Origin: Vanessa cardui | Taxonomy: Eukaryota; Arthropoda; Insecta; Lepidoptera; Nymphalidae | Length of the DNA stretch: 64,000 bases | NCBI RefSeq assembly: GCF_905220365.1 | Contig: NC_061140.1 | Location: 6,822,501-6,886,500, forward strand | Reading direction: 5' to 3' | Shown: positions 1 to 11,259 of the stretch, piece by piece | Numbering within the stretch: the first letter of the stretch is position 1 | Layout of the letters: the number at the start of each line of letters is the position of its first letter | Translations under genes and position numbers: made by a program | The notes under the pieces: generated by a model | Database searches by the model: none | Seen by the model: only the letters and a program-made list of their open reading frames with translations | Told to the model about the DNA's origin: nothing

Positions 1-169
1 ATAAACGCGAAATTTATTCTGATAGTTAGTCTGTTTATACGTCAACTGATTACGAGAAAGCGAATTCTATTAAATCTAATCTACGAATTCTTATTAAAAT
101 GTTAATTTCTTAACTTTATTAATTTAGCGTGAAGTTTTATACGTATTTACTTGAAGAAATGTGCGCAGG

Positions 170-310
170 ATTACATAACGAGCGGGAGCGCGAGCGGCGA
201 GCAGTCCCCTGTGTGAGGCGGGGGGCGGGGGAGGCTCTCGCGCCTGCGCACTCTGCCCGAGGAGGACGCCCCTCCCGCCTCTCCCGCCTTCTCCCTGCCG
301 CATCTATTAA
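170..310. promoter_or_regulatory. GC/CpG-rich island, probable promoter or 5' exon region
   Basis: This is a sharp GC-rich block in DNA that is otherwise about 70% AT. It contains GC-box-like runs (GGGGGGCGGGGGAGG) and a TGCGCA core embedded in GCGCCTGCGCA, which resembles an NRF1-type site. Such islands in lepidopteran genomes usually mark transcription starts. On the minus strand a frame is also open across the island and ends at a TAA near 171, with an AATAAA on that strand about 50 bases further on, so a terminal exon is an alternative. I cannot decide direction or exon status from sequence alone. Confidence 0.45.
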
Positions 311-1092
311 CTGTTAAAACTTCACCGATTTCGTCAACCAGCGACTCCTCGGCTAACACGCCGACCTTTCAGAATTCAGCCTATATCGAAGCTCTTACGT
401 TTCACAACGCGAATGCAGACGCCTCCGCCCCCTACGATATCAAATCGAGTGACTTCTCTATGACAAATGGACCCATGATGAGTGTTGATCGAATATAATG
501 TGAAGTTTGAGGTTATAATAAAATTTGCGTTAAGAAATAAATGATCTGATACATTAAGTGTGAAAGGTATTTCATAAAACCTTTGTACGTTGGCTTTTAA
601 AATATTTATTATAAAAAAAAGATATATGTGTATATATAAGCATGAGGTCGATATTTCGTTCGAAAAATAACTATGTATATATCTAATCTAAATATTTGTA
701 AATACTGACAACAAAGAGGTTTTATTTCAGTGATGAATTTTTTTTATTTTTATTGAAATTTACAATATTTTAACCCAATATATAGCATTTAACAAATGAA
801 AAATATATTTTAATTACTCCTCAATATTTTAATAATTAAATTCTTACTAAGCTAACGCTCCGAAACATTGTATTTTTTGACTAAAATTTCATATGATTTT
901 AAAATCATTTTTAATAATAATTATGTATATAATCACATTGTATATACACATTAAAATATATATACATACTCGAAGTAGTTTTGTTGTGGTTATGGCAAAT
1001 ATAATTATGAAAAAATATAAATGTGTACTCAGAAATATAATTTTCTCTAGCATTAGAATAATACAATAAGAAAATATATAATAATATCTTAC

Positions 1093-1175
1093 CATTTGTT
1101 TCCTTAAATAACATATGATATGTTATTTGAGTACTACTACGCTGTCCTGACAAATATGATATATTTTTGCTCATA
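1093..1175 (-). CDS. Candidate 83-nt internal exon, unidentified gene
   Basis: On the minus strand a plausible acceptor (TTTTCCTATCTATAATGGCAG) is followed by 27 open codons and a donor (AATG|GTAAGAT). The frame begins MSKNISYLSGQ after a one-base partial codon and ends in phase 1; the other two frames have stops. A possible downstream partner is an open frame near 380-450 reached from an AG with matching phase, but that join is speculative. The exon lies right beside a degenerate inverted-repeat element. The coding claim rests only on splice signals and an open frame. Confidence 0.3.
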
Positions 1176-1198
1176 CTGCCATTATAGATAGGAAAATA

Positions 1199-1470
1199 TA
1201 TGACATCGTAAAATTGTAAGTACCGTTAGATTGTAATCTATCTCGCGAGATTGTGAACTAACGAGAAATTGTGAACCATAAAATACTGCTACAATTTAAC
1301 GCATTATTATTCGATAGTTTTACTAGTCGAAATTAATTTCAGTTAAATTATTTAAACTCCAACATAAATGTTTTATTATAAGTTGAATAAACGTTCACAA
1401 TCTTTCGATGGTTTACAATTGAACGAGATAGATTATAATCTAACGATATTCATAATTTTACGGCGTATAT
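1199..1470. mobile_element. Degenerate MITE with long imperfect terminal inverted repeats
   Basis: The left arm (about 1201-1290, containing CGTTAGATTGTAATCTATC) is the inverted copy of the right arm (about 1380-1468, containing GATAGATTATAATCTAACG). Mismatches are scattered over some 80 bases. No transposase frame is present, so it would be non-autonomous. The CGTTAGATT/AATCTAACG core is shared with the younger perfect-TIR element at 12982-13136, which suggests one family of different ages. Confidence 0.6.
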
Positions 1471-2700
1471 GTATATCACATAAGAAGAAGCTGATTTTAA
1501 TTTGTTTCAAATTAATCAAAATTAGTTCCTGCAAAAATAAGGCGACGGCTCATATAATGTTCAGATTAAAATAAAACAACTTTTGATAGATAGGTTAGTA
1601 AAAAAACTACTAACAACGAAATAAGAGGTAAGAGGTACTTTACAGACTTTTTTCAAAAATACCTCTTTTTTAATTATATGACTTCTAAAGTCATTTAGTC
1701 AGTTAATGAGAAAAAACAATTTAACTCAAATTTTGCTTTTTCACGTATATCCACGACTTAACGCAACTTATCTCGCAGTTTATTTTAACAGATGTCATTA
1801 TATACGACTTAATATAATGATTCTATCTAAGATTAGTATTTATTTTTCCTGAAATAAAAAACACAAAGAAATTGTACCAACAACTTTTATAATCTAAGGA
1901 CATATGTGTAATAATGTATTTTCTTATATCACACATTTACAAACATTAAACATATTTTTTTTAATTTCATTTACTTCCGTGGGAGATGAAGCTCTGGTTG
2001 ATATGGTTAGCGAGCCAGTGTAATGTCAGAACAACGGTGTATAACTTGTATTCCATTGTTGGAATACATATTATATACCTATATGCATTATAAATATAGA
2101 CTTAACTTATAAAAATACTTCACCAATAATGGACTAATACATTTCCCATATATAAAATCTATGTATATAATTAACTGTCACACTTTTGTCGGTATTACGC
2201 ATAAACATAAATTCAATTATAAATCATTGATAACATTCTCTTTTACTTTTCATCTTCATCTTACTTTAAACTAATACAGAAAAGTGAAACAACTAACTTC
2301 ACTTTAGACTTTAGAGATTGTTGTAAAGAATAAGATAACTTTATAAATTTTACCCAAAAAAAAAAAAAACGTGCTACCAAATGATCAACCTGATGATGAC
2401 CTATGCTTTAGACCTTGTAGTTAAAATTATAAACAAATTCGTACACTGTAATTGTCCTTCAAACAACGGGATCGATTGCCTTGTCCTCTAATTACACTAT
2501 CTCACTCAATATGCAAATCTGAACAGAGCCTTACCAGGTATATTCACACCACAACAGGACAAAAGCTAAACAAACAACATGTGAAATCGACGCATAAGAC
2601 GCGACATCATTGGCCGATAGCTTGTATAATCTATAATATACATAATTGCGAAATAATAGCTCTTTGAACGCACACGATGCTCTTTTCGAAATTATGTTAT
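1471..2700. other. AT-rich non-coding stretch
   Basis: No convincing gene. Short open frames here have no splice or initiation context. A homopolymer A run lies near 2356-2369. Confidence 0.5.
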
Positions 2701-2994
2701 TTTTTTTTAAGGTATAGGCTGGCGGACGAGCATATGGGCCACCTGATGTTAAGTGGTCATCATCACCCATAGACAATGACGCTGTAAGAAATATTACCTA
2801 TTCCTTACATCGTCAACATGCCACCAACCTTGGGAACTAAGATGTTATGTCCCTTGTGCCTGTAGTTACACTGGCTCACTCATCCTTCAAACCGGAACAC
2901 AACAATACCGAGTACTGTTATTTCGCGGTAGAATAACTGATGAGTGGGTGGTACCTACCCAGGCGGGCTTGCACAAAGCCTTATCATCAAGTAA
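2701..2994 (+). mobile_element. Short interspersed element, family C (full-length copy)
   Basis: It starts after a T run with GGTATAGGCTGGCGGACGAG and ends CACAAAGCCTTATCATCAAG. The same roughly 290-base unit recurs at 11621, 24942, 30852 and, truncated, at 34611, always in this orientation. It carries no open reading frame and no obvious tRNA-like head. It is a dispersed lepidopteran repeat; its class (SINE or LINE tail) is not decided here. Confidence 0.7.
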
Positions 2995-4920
2995 AGTGTT
3001 TGTAGGTAAATAGTAAAGAGATAGCAAATACCAAGGAATACGTAAATCTTAGATGTGTTTATATTCTTTCTGCCATTAAAATAGACTATACGTATTGGTG
3101 GGGTATATTGGAAAAAATAATATATCATATTTTTCATCTCGAGATATCAACGATTGTATGTTGACTATCGCATTAATCCTTGAAATGTTTCCTAAATATT
3201 TTTAAGAATTTAAATTAATAAAAATAATATGACATTTACATTGAGATTCATGATAACATTCAGATTTATTTATTTTGCCTTATCAAAGGTGAATTAACTA
3301 AGTGTTAAACAAATTTATGTAGTTCAATAAGAATTAAATAAGCGATGCCTGGTTATCTGTGTATAGTAAATAATGTTTAAAATAATAAGTAATTGTATAT
3401 AATATATTAATGCTATATGAATTTAAAATAAATATGTTTATTATTTTAATAACTAAATCATGTTTTCTAAATGAAATTTTGATAATTGCAACGACTTAAT
3501 TTTATTATTTTTTACGAACGAAATTTTATAATACATTAAAAATACGTCCGACGGCATTTATTTTGAGTACAAATAAAAAATAGCTGGTATTAAATTCTAT
3601 ATAACTCATAAAAGTTTTATTATCTTTAGTGTATTTTTTGTCTCGTTCTTGCATTTACCATTATCTTATTTTGTTTCTCTGTCGCACTGTATTAAAAGTA
3701 CATAGGTAAGTTTTCATCGCACTCATATTTCGCCATTATCTATTTTGAGCATCGTTAATAAAAATCATATTTACCATATAAATAGTATATAATATTTTGT
3801 ACATGAACCTAAGTAATATTACCGCAGAATATTGTGAATAATATTATCAATAAATTCATATACCTCTAATATTCTTCCGTATAGAATAAAAATATTTATA
3901 TTATTAAATATTTATAGGCAATGAATTAAATAAGTGCTTGGAATATTTAAAATATTTGAATACAAAAAAATATATATTTTCTGTCAAATATACTAATTTT
4001 ATCATTAAACAATCAATTAGTTAAATGTTTTACGGGTACGGAATCTTACTGGTATGTAATCGATCGTCAAACGTCATTTAGCGGATGTTTAGTTAAATGC
4101 AATTTTATCCCTTATCTCTTTCTATCATCATTTATTACACATTCGAAAGAATGAGACAACATTGTCTAACTATGTAACTAATCACCCCTTAAACAAGATT
4201 TGTAGTCTGTTCCACGAATAGAACTCCTAGCGAAGCACTCACATCTCAAGATAAATTAGATGAATCCAACATGTAAGACAATCCTAAGAAATGATTTAGC
4301 CAATGAACACACTAGGGAAATTCCTTTGGGAGCTCGTTTCGTGGAATGGATAATTAAAGCCGTATATTTTTAATTAGATACATCTTATAAACTATTCATA
4401 TATTATAATCTATCTATATCTGTTACTAAATGCCAAAGCTTTGTATATTTATACGTAGAATTTAACTTTATAATAGATAATGTGTAAGAAAATCGGGAAA
4501 CAAAACGCTATTATATAGTTATAATATATAGCATATCGTTACGAAATTCGTATAAAATATACACTAATATGTTATATTAATACGTGTGTAATTTTAATCG
4601 TCTGTACATAAAATTTAAGATATGTGAAAAATACGATGTTTTTTTTCTTTAAAGTTTTCAATGTAAGCAGTGATTGCATTTTTGTCAAATTGTTTCATGT
4701 TATTGTAATAATTAAACGTTTATGTGTACCCGAATATCTGAATGTATCTATTATATATTTAATAAATTATTTGATGGTCTGTTGTCGTTTTTATTTTGAA
4801 ACCAACGTTTTCTTAAAAAGTCTAAGATTGTTTAGTTCAAATCTTATAAGTTAAATAAGTTTACTTCCTTTTATCTATTTTATCTACGGAGCCGAAATTT
4901 GATATATTGCCTCAGATATG
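2995..4920. other. AT-rich non-coding stretch
   Basis: Nothing recognisable apart from simple AT-rich sequence. The open frames, such as the one near 4624-4854, are lysine/phenylalanine-rich products of base composition. Confidence 0.5.
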
Positions 4921-4928
4921 CCTAACTT

Positions 4929-5249
4929 CTGAATCGAGATGTCTCAGTGGTTAGAACGCGTGCATCTTAGCCGATGATTGCGGGTTCAAACCCAGGCAAG
5001 CACCGCTGATTCATGTGCTTAATTTGTCTTTATAATTCATGTCGTGCTCTGCGGTGAAGGAAAACATCGTGCGGAAACCTGCATGTGACAAATTTCATAG
5101 AAATTCTGCCACATGTGTACCTATTCCACCAACCCGCATTGGAACAGCGTGGTGGTATATGTTCCAAACCTTTTCCTCAAAGGGAGAGGAGGCCTTTAGC
5201 CCAGCAGTGGGAATTTACAGGCTGCTATTGTTGTTGTTGTTGTTGTATA
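4929..5249 (+). mobile_element. tRNA-derived SINE, family A
   Basis: It has a tRNA-like head with box A-like (CTCAGTGGTTAGAACGCG) and box B-like (GGGTTCAAACCC) sequences, a conserved body ending CAGCAGTGGGAATTTACAGG, and a (GTT)n tail. It is flanked by the 8-base direct repeat CCTAACTT (4921-4928 and 5250-5257), the mark of target-primed insertion. Boxes A and B would be the internal pol III promoter. It is not a functional tRNA gene: no acceptor stem closes. Confidence 0.85.
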
Positions 5250-5643
5250 CCTAACTTGATTACGTATTGGTTCCAGATAGGCAGACTCCTTAAAGGACAA
5301 CATACGATATAATATATTCTCATCATAATGTAATAACTATTTAATGCTTTCTATTATAACAGCCCGTTCAATTTTTTATTCATTTTAATGCATTTAAATA
5401 GAAGCTTTTTATAAACTCTGTGACTACATATTAAACATAACTCACATATGTACATATATTTGTACATAAAAAATATATGTCATTGTTTATCCCGTATGCC
5501 TACACAATTCATCCGAATGAGTTAAAAAATAAAGGTGTCGCGGGACGCTTTGTTGTCTGTACAACCTTCCGCTTTGCTAGATATTACGTATTAAATTACA
5601 AACACAATTAAATTAATACAGATTTGTGAGTAATAATAAACAT

Positions 5644-5649
5644 TTTATT
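5644..5649 (-). terminator. Polyadenylation signal of gene B
   Basis: AATAAA on the minus strand about 100 bases downstream of the gene B stop codon at 5752. This fits a 3'UTR of ordinary length. Confidence 0.45.
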
Positions 5650-5751
5650 TTTAAGCATTATAAAAATACGAACAGTAATGAAATGAAGCACGCCTGTGTG
5701 ATATAATGTTAGATACATATATATAGATATATATCTATAAGAGTTAGGCAT

Positions 5752-6041
5752 CTACTCGTTATCAGACATGATGATTTTGGCTGTAATATGTTCTACGTCA
5801 TACTTGTCAACATCTACAATAAAAAAAAAACATAATTAAACTTTTTAATAATATATCTAACTATATCTAATATCTGTATGTAGAAGTTAACTTCTACATA
5901 CAGATATATTCCTAATATATTCCTGTAAAAACACAAACACACTAACTAGAGTATCGTGATAAGGTTACAAGTATGCGATAAGAAGCTTCGTTCTCTAAAC
6001 TTTTCACAGCCAAGTTCTTGTTGATACCGACGTGGTTCTCT
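5752..6041 (-). CDS. Gene B, last two coding exons (unidentified protein)
   Basis: Exon 6041-5947 follows a good acceptor (GATTGGACTATTTCAG) and is open through ENHVGINKNLAVKSLENEAS, ending in phase 1 at a GTTAGT donor. Exon 5813-5752 follows a strong poly-T acceptor (TTTTTTTTATTGTAG), starts with the complementary two bases, and ends IIMSDNE and TAG. The phase match and two good acceptors support a genuine splice. AATAAA follows at 5644. The joined tail is polar with no domain I recognise. Exons at 14.7-15.3 kb on the same strand are the probable upstream part, but at least one linking exon is missing because the phases do not join directly. The GTTAGT donor is weaker than usual. Confidence 0.5.
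5870..5907. repeat. Perfect 38-bp palindrome
   Basis: The two 19-base arms (ATATCTGTATGTAGAAGTT and its exact complement) meet with no spacer. It lies in the short intron between the last two exons of gene B. It could be a collapsed MITE end or an extruding cruciform. No protein site is recognised. Confidence 0.85.
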
Positions 6042-7606
6042 CTGAAATAGTCCAATCAACGTACAATAGGAGGCGAGCGAGTCGTATCGGATTGTTTACA
6101 AAAGAATAAAAAATAAAGAGGCCGTTCAACGTATACCGGCATTAGCTAGGGTGAAATATAGCGGCAGGAAATGCTTTGGTTGGCTATGTTAAGTAATCAT
6201 TCGCTTTTTGAATCACATAGATGCCATTTAGATGGTTACAGACGATTGTAATTAAGCTGGAATATGTTTTATACAATATTAATGTCCAATCTGACAAAAT
6301 TCATACGAAATTATTATTATTATTGGTCTCAAAATTCTTCTTAGTTAGCATCTACGTCGAAAGAGTAACTGTGTTAAATTTTAAGTCAATATGATGAATA
6401 GTTTCGGAGAACTCGTGACAAATCAGTCAGTGGTATTTTGCTTGTATAAATATAGATGTTATAAATTGTTATAAATCATTAATGTTAAAGTTATTTATAT
6501 TATTCTAATGACATATACAGCACAAGTCTGTCAGAGAAAACAAGCATTTCATTTATAGTATTTCGCCTTTGCGGTACCATCTAAACCATAAATTTCAGCT
6601 TTAAGGAATATGTATAGTTCAATAACATTCTGTATGTATGCCTTTTTTATGAATGAATGTTTTTATCATCATCAGCCAAATGCGTGTGTGTGTGCTACAG
6701 CTTTTCGACCGGTTTCCGGCTTTAGCATCCAGTCGAGTCACGCCACCTACTTTAAGTCATCGACTCACCTACGCTGCGTTTGCCGATCTGCGTACTCCAC
6801 TCTTCTGCTTCAACGGCCAACGTGAGCAATCCAGTGCCACTTGTGTCTGTTAATCAAGCAAAGTATATACCATATATTTTGCTTAACATCATTAACGTTA
6901 TAACATTACAAAATTTAATCGAAATCTGTCTTCAAATAACTACATTTGCTTATCGATCATTAAAAATCTAGCACTAGTCATTATAGAACCAGACCCCACA
7001 ATTGAGATTTAAAAAGAGCCGACGAAAGAAACTCAGATACACATTTTTTTATCAACAATCATTTTATTTCATATTTGAAAGGAGTCGATCGGTTTATTCC
7101 CAAGGTGTGATATCGTCTATGAAGTCGTTCAAGTTCGATCGTTTGTTCAATTGTCATACAAATAAATAGTCATTATTTCATTTTATTTACATTTATAGTT
7201 ACACGGTCTTAAATCAAGGCTCTTAAGCTCATCTGCGGACAAGTGCACGTGCTAGACTTGTATAATACATCACATGCTGGCGGTAAATAATTATTCTAAA
7301 GTATTCTTTACTTGATGTAGCCAGTGTAACTACAAAAAAATCCTACTTAAGTGAAACCAAATTACTACAAACTATTGATTATTTGAGTAGTTTAGCTTTA
7401 AAATCTTGTTCCAATCAAAACGGGTGTATTTTTCAAGTTTATATAATACTAAGTAAATTGACAAGATATCCTGACACAACTTTGATTCACAATAAACATT
7501 ATTTAAATCAATATAAAGACCGATCATTGTCTAATAACATTAATCGTAAATCGTATTATATCGCATCTTCCTACAGTTACAATAAAGTACAAATATATAC
7601 GTTACT
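6042..7606. other. Intronic/intergenic stretch with an old repeat at about 6660-6850
   Basis: The sequence is mostly AT-rich. From about 6660 to 6850 a GC-richer block beginning TTATCATCATCAGCC resembles a widely dispersed lepidopteran repeat, now degenerate, so the short frames over it are not genes. On the minus strand near 7085-7130 a short open frame ends in DFIDDITPWE and a stop, without usable splice sites. Confidence 0.35.
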
Positions 7607-7790
7607 TTTAAATAAAACTAATTATAACGAATTTGAATCGTGTATATTAATTATTTTTTGAACATCCCGACGTTTCGAGCACTTTGCAGTGTTCGTGGTC
7701 ACGGGTAGACTAAGATGACATTTGTCTATTTGAAGAACAAAAGAAATATTATTAACAACTATTTATCAGCCTAATTAAGCTAATTCAGTA

Positions 7791-7864
7791 TGATTCGAAG
7801 TCTGCAGTATGTGAACATGCTCTGGTTATCCAGAGCATGTTCACAGACTGTAGACTTCGAATCA
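7791..7864. repeat. Long hairpin, 35-bp arms, 4-nt loop
   Basis: Arms 7791-7825 and 7830-7864 pair over 35 bases with only two mismatches around a TTAT loop. It sits inside the Penelope-like element just before the telomere-like repeat. The tiny loop and near-perfect stem argue for a fold-back from DNA rearrangement rather than a microRNA precursor. Confidence 0.9.
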
Positions 7865-7881
7865 CCTAACCTAACCTAACC
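7865..7881. repeat. Short interstitial telomere-like array (CCTAA)3
   Basis: Three tandem CCTAA units, the complement of the insect telomere repeat TTAGG, abut the hairpin within the Penelope-like element. Confidence 0.8.
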
Positions 7882-8144
7882 ATTTTATCCGATTTGATAA
7901 ACCACAGATCCTCGCTAGAGAACACAGATTCATTCCTAGAATGATATGCGAGGCTATTAAAATTCAAAAACATCCGAACTTCAATAGAGAAGATGGTTGG
8001 AGACTTTCTAACACCTGGGATCCACTTATTAAAAATTTAAAATCCCAAATCCAACAGACTGCAAGACCTAAAGATACAGTTAGTGCCTTCTGCGTGCAAC
8101 CGGAACGTTACTCAAGATATCAATTGAGAAATCGTTGGCGGTAG
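7881..8144 (+). pseudogene. Penelope-like ORF, C-terminal endonuclease-region fragment
   Basis: The frame is open for about 87 codons up to TAG and reads through QILAREHRFIPR, EAIKIQKHPNFNREDGW and LSNTWDPLI. This matches the conserved C-terminal region of Penelope-like retroelement proteins that carry the GIY-YIG endonuclease. The upstream reverse transcriptase and the endonuclease core are absent and there is no initiation context, so it is a dead 3' fragment. The last residues (CVQPERYSRYQLRNRWR) recur exactly in the second copy at 46.4 kb. Confidence 0.75.
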
Positions 8145-8295
8145 TTGTTAATAATATTTCCTTTGTTCTTCAAATAGACAAATGTCATCTTAGTCTACCC
8201 GTGACCACGAACACTGCAAAGTTCTCGAAACGTCGGGATGTTAAAAAATAATTAATATACGCGATTCAAATCCGTCATAATTAGTTTTATTTAAA

Positions 8296-8606
8296 TGTGT
8301 AATAATCGCGAAAATTTAAGACAACATTATATACGTTACTTATTTACTTTAATTAAAAATTATAGTACAGGTTACTTTAACTCATTATAAAAAGTTGTAT
8401 CGAATGACTATCGATAAAAGTCAAGTCAATAATAAATAGAGGCACTTCCCTATTCTTGACAATTTATGACAATATGGAGACGTAGTTTTTGTAGTTTTAC
8501 TAATTATATACGATATTATTTTATTCATTATATACTATTATAAACTTCTTGTTATGTTGAGAGATTTAGTACGTTGTAACTATTGTTATGAATATTGGAA
8601 TATAGC

Positions 8607-8647
<41 letters not shown>

Positions 8648-9841
8648 ACTGGTTGTCGCCCGCGGCTGCGCTAGCGTTTTATGGGTTGAATATCAAATCA
8701 AATCAAAATATTCTTTATTGTACACCAGTGAATAAATCACATATCGCTAACACAGCGGTCTCTTCCAGGCAACCTGAACCAAAGCCTGAACCAAACCAAA
8801 TATCATGTGTTAAGCAAAAAAGTAGCCTATGTATGTATTTAACAGCATACGAACATATATTTGTGATGATTTTAAAAACTCATAATTCTAAAAGGGTAAA
8901 ATATCTATACATTAATTATGCCTCACATTAACAAACTACCCTACCATTAAATGTACCATCAATATATTGAGTCCCCAAATGTCTGTTATAGCCCTAGGGT
9001 TTCTATAATAGTGGACCGATCCGATTAAGTACGAATAGTTTAAAATTTACGTAATTCAAAACAAAAGGGGAACACATACAATATTGAGTTAGTATGACAT
9101 TTTTACTAGGGTGGGTGATTCGCATAATTTGTTTTGAGAAATCGAGTGTCTAGACCAGAAATGTGGATATTAAGATATATTATGATATATTTTTAATGAA
9201 ACTACAATACAAAATTAATACATACGTAATACTTAATCAAAGTGTCCGATTACAATAACTTTCTAAACAATAAAAAAATCCAGGACTTTAATAATACATA
9301 CATTGATATGGTGATGAAGTTGTTCTTAATTCAATCAGCTAATCTTTAAGGACAATCCAACTGTGCATGAGATATTATATTGCTTAACAATGTTCGCAAA
9401 AACAACTACACTATTTGATCGCTTCCGTAATCCAGCAGAACAATCCAACCCGTTCATCGAATATTATTAGCTTTTCGAGGCGAGACAACACTGACAATCG
9501 CAAACTTCGACACGGCGACATAAAACCCATTAACTGTACTGTATATGTTAAGCCACGAAACTCAAGAACTGCAGCTTTATAAGCCAACCACAAAATCAAC
9601 GAAGCAGTAACTATTATACTATAGATAGAGTTAACGTTGATGGCAAAGATTTCACATGGCAAACCACAAAAACAAAATAACACAACGAATATTTACGTTA
9701 GTTGCATCAACGATCAAAGAAATTTTAACTACAAATGTCATAAATTTATTTTTGAGTACTTTATGTGACAACGAAGAGATCGCTGTTGTGTTGTTATAAG
9801 TCCATTTGAATTAATCCTATACGTATTATTAATCATTACAT
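8296..9841. other. AT-rich stretch with (TA)n and a LINE-tail fragment
   Basis: A (TA)n microsatellite occupies 8610-8645. From about 8690 a sequence reading ATCAAATCAAATCAAAATATTC is an antisense LINE 3' tail with hexamer repeats. A minus-strand frame at 9411-9683 is open for 90 codons with hydrophobic stretches (SIIVTASLILWLAYKAA) but has no convincing splice sites or start; I leave it unassigned. Confidence 0.4.
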
Positions 9842-10092
9842 AGTATAAAACAAAGTCGCTTACAGCTGTCTGTCCCTGTGTATGCTTAAATCTTTCAAAT
9901 TACCCAACGGATTTTAATGCAGTTTTTTTTAACACATAGAGTGTTTTACGAAGAAAGATTTTTTTATATAATACATGACCAATATAGTTACCAAATACTT
10001 ATAATTTGAGAAGTTTCTAATGTAATGTCGTAAATAAAAAAAATTTGTGGTACATTAGTATCACACGTGCAAAGCCGGGGCCGATCGCTAGT
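9842..10092 (+). mobile_element. Dispersed repeat element E
   Basis: It begins TATAAAACAAAGTCGCTTAC, continues through GTATGCTTAAATCTTTCAAA, and ends GCAAAGCCGGGGCCGATCGC. Related copies lie at 25297-25490, 31005-31356 and, inverted, 35088-35662. It is non-coding and its class is unknown. Confidence 0.6.
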
Positions 10093-10359
10093 ACCTTACA
10101 AAAGCATTTACGTACCGAAAACATGGTTTAAAATATAAATACACCTGAGGCAATAAAAATTACCATTTCACGACGCAATATTTTGCTTTCACGGCTTTAC
10201 TTTACCGATAATATCGGTAAAAATATATTTTTCATATTTTACACTTTTTGAATACTATATGATAAGGATTACAGGATTTGTTTGTGAAAATAAAGGTTAT
10301 CATAAAATGTAGAATAATCACAATCTTTTACTACTTATTTAGTATCAAGTGGACTAGTT

Positions 10360-10596
10360 TGACGACCTCCATGGTCGAGTGGTGTGTACACCGATTTTCA
10401 TGGGTACGCCACTCTGAGGTCCCGGGTTCGATTCCTGGCCGAGTCGATGTAGTTTACAATTAGTTATCTATGTTGTCTTGGGTCTGGGTGTTTGTGGTAC
10501 CGTCGTTACTTCTGATTTCCATAACACAAGTGCTTTGGCTACTTACATTGGGATCAGAGTAATGTATGTGATGTTGTCTCATATTAAAAAAAAAAA
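10360..10596 (+). mobile_element. tRNA-derived SINE, family B
   Basis: The head is GACGACCTCCATGGTCGAGT with a box B-like GGTCCCGGGTTCGATTCC. The body includes GTTGTCTTGGGTCTGGGTG, and the element ends in an A run. The 12-base direct repeat AGTGGACTAGTT flanks it at 10348-10359 and 10597-10608. Copies at 15455 and 22752 define the family. Confidence 0.88.
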
Positions 10597-10991
10597 AGTG
10601 GACTAGTTAGATTAGACTGGACTCATCATCACAGATATGCCTGGACTGTAAAAAGTTTTTTCATAATGAAATAGAGAAATTCGTAACTAATTAACAATAA
10701 ATAATAAGCAAGAAATATATTGGTAATAAAAATTAAAAAATATATGCCTAGCCTTTTAATTGCAAATGGGATAAAAATACGCTGATGACCATAAAGCTTG
10801 TTTTTTGGCCCAGATAATAATCGTAATTACGATTCAACGGCGAAATGTTGGTAGTATTCTTGTCAAATATCATGATTTATGTAACAACATATCTTTTATT
10901 TGTTAATAATTAAAGACTCGATGTATAAAACAAATCTTATGTAACTATATAATTCAAAATAATAATATTTATGTCAATGCAAATCATCCCT

Positions 10992-11259
10992 GACCTGAGA
11001 TGGCCCAGTGGTTAGAACGCGTGCATCTTAACCGATGATTTCGGGTTCAAACCCAGGCAAGCACCACTATATATACGTGCTTAATTTGTGTTTATAATTC
11101 ATCAAACCTGCATGTGTCTTATTTCATCGAAATTGTGCCACATGTGCATTCCACCAACCCGCATTGGAACATCGTGGTGGAATATGTTCCAAGCCCTCTC
11201 CTTAATGGAAAAGGAGGCCTTATCCCAGCAGTGGGAAATTTACAGGCTGTTACTTTACT
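10992..11259 (+). mobile_element. tRNA-derived SINE, family A (subfamily ending in CTTTACT)
   Basis: It has the same tRNA-like head and body as the 4929 copy but ends TACAGGCTGTTACTTTACT instead of (GTT)n. A perfect 11-base direct repeat AAATCATCCCT flanks it (10981-10991 and 11260-11270). The CTTTACT-ended subfamily also includes the 27654 and 33464 copies. Confidence 0.88.

Larger units (their letters stand above)
7607..8295 (+). mobile_element. Truncated Penelope-like element with inverted terminal repeats
   Basis: Arms of about 150 bases face each other: 7607-7760 is the inverted copy of about 8141-8295. Both contain the complementary block CGAAACGTCGGGATGTT / AACATCCCGACGTTTCG. The 3' end of a Penelope-type ORF lies between them (7881-8144). 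Penelope-like elements characteristically carry pLTRs that may be inverted and contain hammerhead-type sequences; the CACT-GCAA-AGTG hairpin followed by CGAAACGTC in the right arm recalls the 3' half of such a ribozyme, but a canonical CUGAUGA core is not visible. Most of the reverse transcriptase is missing. Confidence 0.7.

Noticed and set aside
4929..5010. tRNA-like sequences with box A and box B in SINE heads (also at 10360, 10992, 12213, 15455, 22752, 27654)
   Set aside because: They lack a closing acceptor stem and are followed by SINE bodies and direct repeats, so they are SINE heads and not tRNA genes.
7085..7135. Minus-strand frame ending DFIDDITPWE and a stop
   Set aside because: It looks protein-like but has no acceptor, no start and only about 17 codons; it is probably part of a repeat.
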